This document shows positions 1 to 6,695 of a stretch of 14,096 nucleotides of DNA, one piece after another. Position 1 is the first letter of the stretch; the number at the start of each line of letters is the position of its first letter. A program made the position numbers and the translations under genes. Location of the stretch: assembly GCA_002793885.1 (NCBI GenBank), contig PFEG01000006.1, positions 1-14,096 of the forward strand, read 5' to 3'. Source of the DNA: Candidatus Saccharibacteria bacterium CG10_big_fil_rev_8_21_14_0_10_47_8 (GTDB taxonomy: Bacteria; Patescibacteriota; Saccharimonadia; Saccharimonadales; UBA10212). Under the pieces are notes generated by a model that made no database searches, had not been told where the DNA came from, and saw nothing but the letters and a program-made list of their open reading frames with translations.

Positions 1-1
1 C

Positions 2-1045
2 AAGAATAAGCGTTTCGCGATTATTGCCGCCAGCCTTTTAATTTTTGGCGCTGGGGCGATAGCCTATTTTAATTACATTCGTCCCAGTTCAGAACCTTCT
101 TTGCAGATACATAAAACTGCCAAGCCAAAAGTGGTTAAGCCTACCACCTTAGCCTCGCCCCTAACCGGCCTGCAGGTTACGCCCGAGGCAGCCGCCCGCC
201 CGGTAACCGGTATCATGATAGAAAATAGCCAGGATGCCAGGCCTCAGTCCGGGATAGATCAGGCCGGCGTCGTTTACGAAGCCATCGCCGAAGGCGGCAT
301 AACCCGCTTTTTGACCCTTTACCAAGATGCCCAGCCACAATATGTTGGTCCGGTTAGGAGTCTACGGCCTTATTATTTGGATTGGTTGGCCCCGTATGAC
401 GCCTCAATCGCGCACGTAGGCGGCAGTCCCGAAGCACTAGCACAGGTAAGAAGCGGCATGAAGGATTTGGATCAATTCTTCAATGCCGGCAGCTACCGGC
501 GGGTGTCTTCAAGAGCAGCGCCCCACAATGTGTACACCAGTTTCGAGAAAATGGATGCTTTAAATAAAGCCAAAGGCTATGTCAGCAGCAAATTTACCCC
601 ATTTACCAGAAAGGCAGACGCTAAAATCGCCGTACCGACCGCTAAAACCATAAATCTGGCAATATCCGGGCCAACCTATAATGTTCACTATGACTACGAT
701 GCTGCCACCAACAGCTACTTGCGCAGCGAGGGCGGGGCAGTCCACCGGGCCACCTCTAGCGAAGCCGACAAAACCGGCCAGCAGCTGCACCCTAATGTAG
801 TGGTTGCTCTGATAATTCCCTACAGCTTAGTCGATGGCACAGGCCACAGCGGCTATGCCAGTACGGGCAGTGGGCAAATGTTTGTCTTTCAGGATGGCGG
901 CGTAACTCCTGGTACTTGGACTAAAGCCGGCCGGACCAGCCAATTTTCATTTGCCGATAACGGCGGTGCGCCAATAAAGCTGGATGCCGGCCAAACCTGG
1001 TTTACGGCTCTGGGTAACGCCGGTATGATAACCTACACCCCCTAG
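2..1045 (+). CDS. DUF3048 (YerB-like) membrane-anchored protein, 5' end missing
   Basis: The reading frame is open from the first bases of the window, so the true start lies upstream. The ttg codon at 101 is unlikely to be the start, because the codons before it encode a hydrophobic segment (KRFAIIAASLLIFGAGAIAY) followed by a short linker. This fits an N-terminal membrane anchor or uncleaved signal with the rest outside the membrane. No lipobox cysteine is visible, unlike the putative lipoprotein YerB of Bacillus. The body matches the two-part DUF3048 family: the N-terminal half has PLTGL, IMIENSQDARPQSG, VVYEAIAEGGITRF and PVRSLRPYY, and the C-terminal half has the tryptophan/phenylalanine-rich beta region ending at TAG. 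The function of the family is not established; a cell-envelope role is inference. The next features are an AT-rich repeat and tRNA-Glu. Confidence 0.88.
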   Translation, partial: KNKRFAIIAASLLIFGAGAIAYFNYIRPSSEPSLQIHKTAKPKVVKPTTLASPLTGLQVTPEAAARPVTGIMIENSQDARPQSGIDQAGVVYEAIAEGGITRFLTLYQDAQPQYVGPVRSLRPYYLDWLAPYDASIAHVGGSPEALAQVRSGMKDLDQFFNAGSYRRVSSRAAPHNVYTSFEKMDALNKAKGYVSSKFTPFTRKADAKIAVPTAKTINLAISGPTYNVHYDYDAATNSYLRSEGGAVHRATSSEADKTGQQLHPNVVVALIIPYSLVDGTGHSGYASTGSGQMFVFQDGGVTPGTWTKAGRTSQFSFADNGGAPIKLDAGQTWFTALGNAGMITYTP

Positions 1046-1053
1046 GGAACACT

Positions 1054-1168
1054 ATTTACCGATTCGCATTTCACAATTTTCATTGATTTGTCATTTTTCA
1101 ATTATCATTCCCTGGAAAATGCTAAATTGTAAAATTAATGTTAAATGTTAAATGATAAATGTAAAATG
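1054..1168. repeat. AT-rich quasi-palindromic intergenic element (copy A)
   Basis: The left half is built of CATTT/CAATT-like words (catttcacaatttt, gtcatttttcaatt). The right half is built of the complementary AAATG words in near-tandem heptamers (ttaaatgttaaatgataaat). The two halves meet at ttccctggaa, so the whole could fold into an imperfect hairpin. It shares the 11-mer ATTTACCGATT (1054-1064) with the element after dprA, where it is inverted at 8390-8400, and both contain AAATGTAAAAT. It probably acts as a transcription end or spacer repeat between the DUF3048 gene and the tRNA. Confidence 0.45.
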
Positions 1169-1176
1169 TACCTGTT

Positions 1177-1252
1177 GGCCCCTTCGTCTAGCGGTTAGGA
1201 TATCTGGTTCTCATCCAGAAGATCGCGGGTTCGAATCCCGCAGGGGTCACCA
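1177..1252 (+). tRNA. tRNA-Glu (anticodon CTC)
   Basis: This is a complete 76-nt cloverleaf with an encoded CCA tail. The acceptor strands GGCCCCT (1177-1183) and AGGGGTC (1242-1248) pair over 7 bp with one G-U, followed by discriminator A and CCA (1250-1252). The anticodon stem TCTGG/CCAGA encloses the loop TTCTCAT, which puts CTC at 1210-1212, exactly tRNA positions 34-36. The T arm contains the invariant GGTTCGAATCC. The D arm (GTCTAGCGGTTAGGAT) resembles that of other bacterial tRNA-Glu. It decodes GAG. The gene faces a convergent protein gene whose stop codon is only 16 nt away. Confidence 0.97.
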
Positions 1253-1268
1253 AGATAAGGCACAGCGA

Positions 1269-1856
1269 TTAGGGCTTAAACTGCTCTCCGACCCCTAAAC
1301 AACCCGGACATGATACCGGTTCAAGACCCCCGTCGCTACGCTTTTCCAGAATCCGTCTCGACCCCTGGCACGAAGTACATTGACGCCAAGTCCAAGTGTC
1401 AAACACAGCGGACTCTGCAAAATCAGCTGCAAGAAATTCACGATCACTGGCGGTAAACGTTTGATCTTGTTGCGGTAACCGGCTATCGTTGTCCAAAATT
1501 AAAGCTATGTGGCCGAGTACGTCGCGGCGAGCTTTGCTGTCAGTTTCCGAGAGTGAATCCGGATAATTTTTTAGGGTTCGCAAAATATTTACGCCAAGAG
1601 CATAGGCAACTTGCGGGTCATCTGACTCCAGAGAGTTCATAACGTTCACTACAGGTTCTGCGTAGCCCGCGGCAGCCAGCCGCGTGAGTTGGTCGGTTGC
1701 TTCGCGTCGGTACCAGACAGTGGTGTCAGGTGAAATCATTACACCTGGATTATCGATAGCGCTGGCGGCAACTGCCCGATCAACAATACCAACGGGAAAT
1801 ACGCCCGGTAAATCCATGACAGCAACAGAGCCAATATTGTCATTTTCGTGCGACAT
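1269..1856 (-). CDS. Hypothetical protein with C-terminal CxxC...CxxC motif
   Basis: This 195-residue protein belongs to no family I recognise. The N-terminal part (about 1-150) is acidic and mostly helical, without signal peptide or membrane segment. The tail holds two CxxCxG knuckles, CTSCQG at 160-165 and CPGCLG at 183-188, about 20 residues apart. This resembles half of a DnaJ-type zinc-binding cysteine-rich domain; Zn binding is inference. The start at 1856 (MSHENDN) is the first ATG of the open frame. No Shine-Dalgarno is visible, but a TATGGT hexamer lies 6 nt upstream. Downstream it converges on tRNA-Glu. Its codon use looks like that of its neighbours, so it is probably a resident gene. 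Confidence 0.75.
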   Translation of the reverse strand: MSHENDNIGSVAVMDLPGVFPVGIVDRAVAASAIDNPGVMISPDTTVWYRREATDQLTRLAAAGYAEPVVNVMNSLESDDPQVAYALGVNILRTLKNYPDSLSETDSKARRDVLGHIALILDNDSRLPQQDQTFTASDREFLAADFAESAVFDTWTWRQCTSCQGSRRILEKRSDGGLEPVSCPGCLGVGEQFKP

Positions 1857-1862
1857 ATCCGT

Positions 1863-1891
1863 ACCATACCACTACCTATTCGTTACTGCAA
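1863..1891 (-). promoter_or_regulatory. Candidate promoter for the 1269-1856 gene
   Basis: Read on the minus strand, TTGCAG (1886-1891) and TATGGT (1863-1868) are separated by exactly 17 nt. The -10 hexamer ends 6 nt before the ATG, so transcription would begin at or next to the start codon. The hexamers are weak (about 3/6 and 4/6 matches), but the geometry is the same as at 6637-6665. Confidence 0.35.
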
Positions 1892-1978
1892 ACAAAAGGT
1901 AAGGACTTTGACGTCTGCAAAAAGTTGTTTTGGTAAAAATATTTTATGAGTCAACGCATAATCGCGAAAAGGTTCTGG

Positions 1979-2007
1979 TTGCATAAAGTAGCTCTCCGCA
2001 AGATAAT
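1979..2007 (+). promoter_or_regulatory. Candidate promoter for the histidine kinase
   Basis: TTGCAT (1979-1984) and GATAAT (2002-2007) are spaced by 17 nt in the 250-nt gap between divergently oriented genes. The predicted start near 2014 gives a leader of about 90 nt before the GTG start at 2107. That leader contains a 22-codon ORF (2052-2120) overlapping the kinase start. Confidence 0.35.
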
Positions 2008-2106
2008 GTAAGCATTAGAATTTCTGTAATAAGGTGGAAAAACATATTAAAATGAGCGGGAAAGGCCAAGCTGCAAGGAAGAGAACCTTAGCAAGCGGGG
2101 AAATCA

Positions 2107-3354
2107 GTGGGCTTATTTAGCCGTAACAAACGCCCTAAAACCACCAGGCGCCAAGGTGGCTTAGCGGTTAGCGAAAGCGTTATGAAAAACGAACGCCTGA
2201 GTTCCGACTTCATTCTTAGCGCCATAGAAGACGGTGTAGTAATGGTTGGCGACGACGGGCAGATTAATCTGTTTAATCCGGCTGCCAGCCACATTACCGG
2301 CTGGCCGGCCGAGGAAGCGGTAGGCTTGGACTTTCGGAGTGTGCTAACTCTCTTGGATGCGCAGGGTACACCATATCCCTCCGAGACTCATCCGGTTGGT
2401 AAAACTTTAGTAACCGGCATGCCGTCAAGAGACAGTAAGTCGGTGCTACGCACAAAATCGGGTAAGCATATCCCGGTATCGATAATCGTTTCGCCAGTTA
2501 TAGAGGATGAGAAACCAGCTGGCAGCGTGATTGGAGTCTTTAGGGACATCACTAAGGAAAAAGCCGAGGAGAGCCAGCGCTCTGACTTTATAAGTACAGC
2601 CAGCCACGAGATGCGTACCCCTATAGCCGCAATTGAGGGCTACCTAGCGCTGGCCCAAAACGAAAAAATCGCCAAAATGGATGACAACGCCCGTAAATAT
2701 TTAGTTAAAGCCAGTGCCTCCGTTCAACACTTGGGGACATTATTCCAAGATCTGCTTAACAGCTCAAAAGCTGAGGACGGACGCCTGGTCAGTTATCCGG
2801 TGGTCGCAGAAATCGGCGAAATCGTCGAGCAAGCGGCAGATACTGGTAAATTTAACGCTAAAGCTAAGCGCCTCGACTTGCGCCTCGTAGTCAGCGGCGA
2901 CCAAGAAAAATCCAGCGGCCAAGTAGTACGCCCGCTTTATTACGCCTTCGTGGACCCCAACCGCTTGCGCGAGGTATTGCAAAATATCATCGATAACGCC
3001 ATCAAATACACTATGGAGGGCACCGTGACGCTCAGGCTGACAGGTGATTCATCGGTAATACAGATTCAAGTCCAAGATACCGGGCCGGGCATACCATCGG
3101 AAGATCTACCCCATCTTTTCCAGAAATTCTACCGGGTAGATAACTCTATGACCCGCAGTATAGGCGGGACTGGCTTGGGGCTGTTTATCAGCCGCAAGAT
3201 AATAGAGATGTATAACGGGCGAATCTGGGTAGAAAGCCGGGTAGATAAAGGCAGTACCTTTTTTATCAATTTACCGCGATTAACAGGCGAGAAGGCCTTA
3301 GAGTTACAACGCCAACAGGCCTCGCAGATTAGTCCTCTGGACAGCCCGAGGTGA
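2107..3354 (+). CDS. Soluble PAS-domain sensor histidine kinase
   Basis: This 415-residue kinase should autophosphorylate on histidine and pass the phosphate to a response regulator, most likely the REC protein encoded next. A PAS domain lies at about 34-150, ending in the PAC-like GVFRDITKEK. The HisKA H-box SHEMRTP has the phospho-acceptor at H167. The HATPase domain follows, with N-box LQNIIDNAIKYT (N297), G1 DTGPGIP (D324), F-box and G2 GGTGLGL (353-359). No transmembrane segment is present, so it is cytosolic and probably senses an internal signal through PAS. The start is GTG at 2107: an in-frame TAG lies at 2089-2091, and GCGGGG at 2095-2100 offers a weak ribosome site. An internal ATG (residue 26) is the alternative. 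It stops with TGA, showing that UGA is not recoded here. Confidence 0.93.
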   Translation: MGLFSRNKRPKTTRRQGGLAVSESVMKNERLSSDFILSAIEDGVVMVGDDGQINLFNPAASHITGWPAEEAVGLDFRSVLTLLDAQGTPYPSETHPVGKTLVTGMPSRDSKSVLRTKSGKHIPVSIIVSPVIEDEKPAGSVIGVFRDITKEKAEESQRSDFISTASHEMRTPIAAIEGYLALAQNEKIAKMDDNARKYLVKASASVQHLGTLFQDLLNSSKAEDGRLVSYPVVAEIGEIVEQAADTGKFNAKAKRLDLRLVVSGDQEKSSGQVVRPLYYAFVDPNRLREVLQNIIDNAIKYTMEGTVTLRLTGDSSVIQIQVQDTGPGIPSEDLPHLFQKFYRVDNSMTRSIGGTGLGLFISRKIIEMYNGRIWVESRVDKGSTFFINLPRLTGEKALELQRQQASQISPLDSPR

Positions 3355-3386
3355 CATCGTGCTACAATAAAGCCAAGCAATAGCGA

Positions 3387-3392
3387 TATAAT
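3387..3392 (+). promoter_or_regulatory. -10 like element before the REC gene
   Basis: A perfect TATAAT lies in the 56-nt gap between kinase and REC protein, 18 nt before the ATG. No good -35 is visible. It may give the REC gene its own transcript in addition to read-through from the kinase. Confidence 0.3.
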
Positions 3393-3410
3393 AGGTATAC
3401 GGAACTAAAA

Positions 3411-4184
3411 ATGGTTAAAGTATTACTGGTCGAGGACGACAACAACCTCCGGGAAATTTTTGAAATGCGGCTTCAAGCCGACGGTTTTCAGACTTTGACG
3501 GCCAGCAATGGCGAAGAAGCGTTAGTGGTAGCCATGCGCGAAAGACCCGACCTAATAGTCGCCGACGTAATGATGCCCAAACTCTCTGGTTTTGAGATGC
3601 TGGAAACGCTTAGAGCGGCGCCAGGAATGGAAAAGGTCAAGGTGGTCATGATGACTGCGCTCGGGCAAGCCGAAGACCAGGCTCGCGGCGAAAAGCTAGG
3701 CGTGATAAAGTATTTAGTGAAGTCTCAAGTTACTCTGGAAGATTTTGCCAGAGTAGTCAGCGAGGTTTTAAAACCCGGCACAGCCGATTCGTCTTCAAAT
3801 AATAATAAAGAAAGCGAGAAATCCATGCCAGAAGACACAACACCAACCAACGCAGGCGCGCCAATGCCACCAGCTGGAGACAGCAGTGCAGGCGCCAACC
3901 CAATCAGTGGCTCAGCCACACCTTCGGACGGAACTGGCGTAGGCCAGCCCAGCACCGCCGATGAGCAGAGCAGCGTACAAAATCAAATTAACGATTTTGT
4001 GTCCGGCTCTCCAGCGCCAGCTGCTGGCGCATCAATACCAGCGGATCCAACACCAGCCGTCCCAGCTGAGGGTAGCGGTTCAATGCCCGTCGTATCTCAG
4101 CCACCACCAGCTGAGGGTGGTGAGACCCCAACCGAGACCCCAACCGATCCACTGGCTCCCCCAACCGCCTCAAGCGGCGTCTAG
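3411..4184 (+). CDS. REC-domain response regulator with long disordered tail
   Basis: The protein has 257 residues. Residues 1-122 form a complete receiver domain: acidic pocket ED9-D10, phospho-acceptor D52 (VADVMMP), switch T82 (MMTA) and conserved lysine K104 (YLVKS). There is no DNA-binding or enzymatic output domain. Residues from about 124 to the end are a low-complexity Pro/Ser/Thr/Gly/Ala tail, predicted to be unstructured. The tail DNA contains short repeats, including an exact 12-bp tandem duplication at 4122-4145. The gene follows its presumed kinase by 56 nt, so the pair forms a two-component unit. Output is probably by protein-protein contact, as with CheY-like or Spo0F-like single-domain regulators; this is inference. 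The start ATG at 3411 has only a weak GGAAC upstream. Similar REC proteins with the YLVKS motif are common in CPR genomes. Confidence 0.9.
   Translation: MVKVLLVEDDNNLREIFEMRLQADGFQTLTASNGEEALVVAMRERPDLIVADVMMPKLSGFEMLETLRAAPGMEKVKVVMMTALGQAEDQARGEKLGVIKYLVKSQVTLEDFARVVSEVLKPGTADSSSNNNKESEKSMPEDTTPTNAGAPMPPAGDSSAGANPISGSATPSDGTGVGQPSTADEQSSVQNQINDFVSGSPAPAAGASIPADPTPAVPAEGSGSMPVVSQPPPAEGGETPTETPTDPLAPPTASSGV
4122..4145 (+). repeat. 12-bp exact tandem duplication inside the REC tail
   Basis: GAGACCCCAACC occurs twice back to back and encodes the repeated peptide ETPT. Another 12-mer, CCAGCTGAGGGT, also appears twice in the tail coding region, the second time in the loop and right arm of a 7-bp inverted repeat (4102-4108/4116-4122). 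The tail appears to have grown by short slippage duplications. Confidence 0.7.
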
Positions 4185-4204
4185 AGAAGCTTTCTCAACA
4201 CAAA

Positions 4205-4250
4205 ACCACGCCTTAGAGTTTAGTTACTAAAGGTGTGGTCTTGTTATTTC
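4205..4250 (+). terminator. Rho-independent-like terminator after the kinase/REC unit
   Basis: ACCACGCCTT (4205-4214) pairs with AAGGTGTGGT (4230-4239) over 10 bp with one G-U pair, giving a hairpin with a 15-nt loop. It is followed by the moderately T-rich CTTGTTATTTC. It starts 20 nt after the REC stop codon and ends just before the der -10 element, so it separates the two transcription units. Confidence 0.55.
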
Positions 4251-4254
4251 AAGG

Positions 4255-4260
4255 TATAAT
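4255..4260 (+). promoter_or_regulatory. -10 element of der with very short leader
   Basis: A perfect TATAAT ends 8 nt before the der ATG. Transcription starting 7 nt downstream would begin 1-2 nt before the start codon, a near-leaderless mRNA. No Shine-Dalgarno sequence is present. A -35 box is not recognisable at 16-18 nt. Confidence 0.5.
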
Positions 4261-4268
4261 ACAAATTA

Positions 4269-5585
4269 ATGAGTAGTGAAAAAGTACCGATAGTCGCTAT
4301 CGTCGGTAGAGCTAACGTTGGAAAGTCCAGCATTTTTAATGCTATCATCGGCCGCCGCGAGGCCATAGTTGCCGACGAGCCTGGCACAACCCGTGACAGT
4401 ATAACTGGAAGAGCTAGCTGGAACAGCAAAGACTTTTGGCTAGTAGATACCGCCGGGTTAAAAAAGGCAGCCGACTCGTTTGAACTAACAATCCAAGAAC
4501 AGATTGCCCAAGCTGCCGACGCAGCCGATATCATTATCGTAGTCACCGAAGCCGATGTACCTCCGCTTGACGAGGATCGCAAGGTTGCCAAGCTAGCCTT
4601 AAAAAGTAAGAAGCCAGTTATTTTGGTGGTCAATAAAATCGACAAGAATAAAAGCACCGACTTAAATCAATGGCTAACGCTTGGCATCAAACCGGTGTTA
4701 GCCACCAGCGTCACCCAAAAGATTGGTTTTGAAGAGTTACTGGATGATCTGGTGGCGATATTGCCAAAAGCCCGTATCAAACAAGCCAAAAACCGCCTGC
4801 GTTTGGCTATTTTGGGCCGGCCCAACGTTGGCAAGTCAGCGCTTTTTAATACTTTGTCCAAAAAACAGCAGGCCATCGTAGCCGATCGGGCCGGTACCAC
4901 GCGCGATGTCAACCGTATCACCGTCCGTTACCAGCAAATTGAAATCGAACTGATGGATACCGCCGGTATTCGCCGCAGCGGCAAAATAGAGCGCGGGGTG
5001 GAGCATTTCAGCGTGCTGCGCTCACTAGCTGCCATAGAAGAAGCTGATATCTGTTTATTATTACTGGATTCCGCGGAGCTTAACGTGGCATTAGACCAAA
5101 AAATCGCCGGGCTAGTTAAAGAAGCGGGTAGGGGATTAGTTTTGGTGGTTAGCAAATGGGACAGCGTTGATAAAGACGCCTATACCCGCGACCTGCTGGT
5201 GCCTCAGATTGCCAGCAACTTTGCCTTTGTCCCTTGGGCGCCGCTAATTTTTACCAGTTCCGTTACGGGGCAGAACGTTACTAAAATATTCGACCTTGTG
5301 CTAGATATCGCCGCCTCCCGCGCCCAAACTATCAAGACCACTGAGCTTAACCGCTGGTTGCGCCGCGCTGTGGACATTCACCCGCCGGCCGGCCTTAAAA
5401 ATCGCCAACCAAAGCTAAATTACATCGTCCAAGAGACAGACAATCCCATCCCTAGCTTTAAAGTTTTTGGTTCCCATACCAAGTTCTTGCACTGGAGCTA
5501 CAAACGTTATATGGAACGCTCGTTTCGCGAGCAATGGCCATACAGCGGCTCAGCTATCAAGTTCTGGTTTATCGAGAAACACTAA
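4269..5585 (+). CDS. der: Ribosome biogenesis GTPase Der (EngA)
   Basis: Der is the essential tandem GTPase that acts in maturation of the 50S ribosomal subunit. All family parts are present in 438 residues, the normal length. GTPase domain 1 has Walker A GRANVGKS (13-20), DTAG (60-63) and NKID (122-125). GTPase domain 2 has GRPNVGKS (183-190), DTAG (230-233) and SKWD (295-298). A C-terminal KH-like domain (about 352-436) carries the usual NRWLRRAV and GSHTKFL segments. The ATG at 4269 fits the family N-terminus and has a TATAAT 8 nt before it but no Shine-Dalgarno, so it is likely translated from a near-leaderless mRNA. It is followed by pth after a structured 107-nt spacer. Confidence 0.97.
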   Translation: MSSEKVPIVAIVGRANVGKSSIFNAIIGRREAIVADEPGTTRDSITGRASWNSKDFWLVDTAGLKKAADSFELTIQEQIAQAADAADIIIVVTEADVPPLDEDRKVAKLALKSKKPVILVVNKIDKNKSTDLNQWLTLGIKPVLATSVTQKIGFEELLDDLVAILPKARIKQAKNRLRLAILGRPNVGKSALFNTLSKKQQAIVADRAGTTRDVNRITVRYQQIEIELMDTAGIRRSGKIERGVEHFSVLRSLAAIEEADICLLLLDSAELNVALDQKIAGLVKEAGRGLVLVVSKWDSVDKDAYTRDLLVPQIASNFAFVPWAPLIFTSSVTGQNVTKIFDLVLDIAASRAQTIKTTELNRWLRRAVDIHPPAGLKNRQPKLNYIVQETDNPIPSFKVFGSHTKFLHWSYKRYMERSFREQWPYSGSAIKFWFIEKH

Positions 5586-5596
5586 AATTAGTAGAT

Positions 5597-5665
5597 GGTA
5601 GCTAGTAGATAGTAGATAGGGAGTCCGACCAAGGCCCAGCTACCAACTGCAAACTACTAGCTACC
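5597..5665. repeat. 12-bp inverted repeat in the der-pth spacer
   Basis: GGTAGCTAGTAG (5597-5608) is exactly complementary to CTACTAGCTACC (5654-5665), with a 45-nt loop. The left side sits in a run of TAGTAGAT-like words, and the loop holds a further CAGCTACC that could compete for the left arm. The right arm ends exactly where the next palindrome (5666-5691) begins. It could act as a weak terminator for der or be a dispersed spacer repeat. Confidence 0.5.
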
Positions 5666-5691
5666 CACCAATAGATGTTAATCTATTGGTG
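5666..5691. promoter_or_regulatory. Perfect 11-bp palindrome abutting the pth start
   Basis: CACCAATAGAT and ATCTATTGGTG form a perfect 11-bp dyad around GTTA. The right arm ends 1 nt before the ATG at 5693. The centre contains TGtTAATCT, an extended -10-like sequence whose hexamer ends 8 nt before the ATG. It could be an operator overlaying the promoter or an RNA hairpin covering the start. The topA start has a parallel arrangement at 8401-8427. Confidence 0.5.
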
Positions 5692-5692
5692 C

Positions 5693-6328
5693 ATGGCTTT
5701 ATTTGAGCAAAAACGGGACATGCTAAGCGGTTCACCGCTTTATAGCATCGGATCTAACCGGACGGTACTGATTATCGGGCTGGGTAACCCCGGCAAAGAA
5801 TACGATGGTACCAGACACAACGTCGGTTTTGCCGTGGTTGACGAATTCGCCAAAAAAAACGATTTTCCAGGCTGGGTCACTAAAAAAGACTTAAAGTGCC
5901 ACCTCACAATACATACTCAGGGTGATACTCGGGTCATTTTGTGTAAACCCACCACATTCATGAACGATAGCGGCCAGGCCGCCGGCGCTGTTCAAAAGTT
6001 CTACAGAGTCTATAATGCCCAAACCCTGGCTGTGTATGACGAGCTGGCCGTAGAGTTCGGTAACTTGCGTATCAGGCTTGGCGGCTCGGATGCCGGCCAT
6101 AATGGCGTTAAATCGCTTATAAATCACTTAGGCGACGATTTTGGGCGCCTAAGAATCGGCATCGGCAGCGAAATAAGCCAAAAAACCGATGCTAGTGACT
6201 TCGTATTAGGCCGGTTCAATAAAAAAGAGCAGGAAACTCTCCCGCTCATCAAAAATGAAGCCACCACGCTAATTACCAAATATATATTAAATGGTAACCT
6301 ATCCCACAAAACCCGCTCTGTATTATAA
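5693..6328 (+). CDS. pth: Peptidyl-tRNA hydrolase
   Basis: Pth cleaves the ester between peptide and tRNA in prematurely released peptidyl-tRNA, recycling the tRNA. From the ATG at 5693 it has 211 residues, about 20 more than usual because of an N-terminal extension before VLIIGLGNPG (25-34). Key residues are present: N32 in GLGNPG, catalytic H42 in RHNVG, N91 in TTFMNDSG, D116 in VYDELAV and N137 in GHNGVKS. Three starts are possible: ATG 5675 (inside the palindrome), ATG 5693 and ATG 5720 (MLSGS). I favour 5693, because it lies 8 nt after a -10-like hexamer and leaves the palindrome outside the gene. No Shine-Dalgarno is visible. It ends 8 nt from a convergent small gene. Confidence 0.95.
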   Translation: MALFEQKRDMLSGSPLYSIGSNRTVLIIGLGNPGKEYDGTRHNVGFAVVDEFAKKNDFPGWVTKKDLKCHLTIHTQGDTRVILCKPTTFMNDSGQAAGAVQKFYRVYNAQTLAVYDELAVEFGNLRIRLGGSDAGHNGVKSLINHLGDDFGRLRIGIGSEISQKTDASDFVLGRFNKKEQETLPLIKNEATTLITKYILNGNLSHKTRSVL

Positions 6329-6370
6329 AAAGAGGCCTATTCTTCCGTTAGAAAGAAACCCGCTCTTTTT
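6327..6370. terminator. Possible bidirectional terminator between convergent genes
   Basis: AAAAAGAG (6327-6334) pairs with CTCTTTTT (6363-6370) around a 28-nt loop, giving U runs in both directions. The stem is AT-rich and overlaps the last codons of the minus-strand gene, so strength is doubtful. Confidence 0.35.
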
Positions 6371-6630
6371 TTAGGTTCTTCATCTATCAAAGCATTGATT
6401 GCTGCTATTTGGCCCAGATGATATTGGGCTGCTTCTTCTCGCTGCTGATTTTCTGGATCTCGCTTAAGTTCTCTTGGAATTAATTTTTCTTCATGATCTT
6501 GTATTACATCTAAGATTTCTCTTGATTGCTCTCGTAATGACATGCCTGATTGCATAGCTCCAATAGTTACTTCTAAAAAACCATCTATTGCTGGTGAAGG
6601 TATTGGGGGTCTCTCTTTACGCTTACTCAT
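6337..6630 (-). CDS. Small charged hypothetical protein, AT-rich gene
   Basis: The 97-residue product is rich in Glu, Arg, Lys and Gln and probably all-helical (REQSREILDVIQDHEEKL, QQREEAAQYHLGQIAAINAL). It has no signal peptide, membrane segment or cysteine. I do not recognise a family. The gene is supported by a near-consensus promoter placed right at its ATG (6637-6665), a full open frame, and convergence with pth with only 8 nt between stops. Counted by hand, its G+C is about 38%, against about 53% in a 60-nt sample of pth. It may therefore be recently acquired, fast evolving or under relaxed selection. The start at 6630 (MSKRKERPP) has no Shine-Dalgarno. Confidence 0.7.
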   Translation of the reverse strand: MSKRKERPPIPSPAIDGFLEVTIGAMQSGMSLREQSREILDVIQDHEEKLIPRELKRDPENQQREEAAQYHLGQIAAINALIDEEPKKRAGFFLTEE

Positions 6631-6636
6631 AAATTT

Positions 6637-6665
6637 ATTATACTATTTTATGCTACTTTAGTCAA
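6637..6665 (-). promoter_or_regulatory. Near-consensus promoter giving a leaderless transcript
   Basis: On the minus strand TTGACT (6660-6665), a 17-nt spacer and TATAAT (6637-6642) match the sigma-70 consensus closely. The -10 ends 6 nt before the ATG, so a start 7 nt downstream falls on the A of ATG at 6630. The same TTGACT-17 nt pattern occurs at 7362-7390 (minus) and 10862-10890 (plus). Confidence 0.75.
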
Positions 6666-6695
6666 AATATTAATCTTACGGTATATTCGTAGATA

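Noticed and set aside
101..103. TTG at 101 as start of the DUF3048 gene
   Set aside because: The frame is open to the window edge and encodes a clear membrane segment upstream, so the gene is cut by the window rather than starting at 101.
1946..2011. 21-codon ORF (MSQRIIAKRF...) before the kinase
   Set aside because: It is short and basic with no ribosome site, and it overlaps the proposed kinase promoter. Too little to support a gene.
2052..2120. 22-codon ORF (MSGKGQAARK...) overlapping the kinase GTG start
   Set aside because: It could be an upstream leader ORF, but its AGGTGG is about 15 nt away and nothing else supports translation.
6309..6367. Direct repeat AAACCCGCTCT near the ends of pth and the convergent gene
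   Set aside because: The two copies are 11 bp, lie in coding sequence of different genes and frames, and show no duplicated flanks or element between them. It is likely chance.
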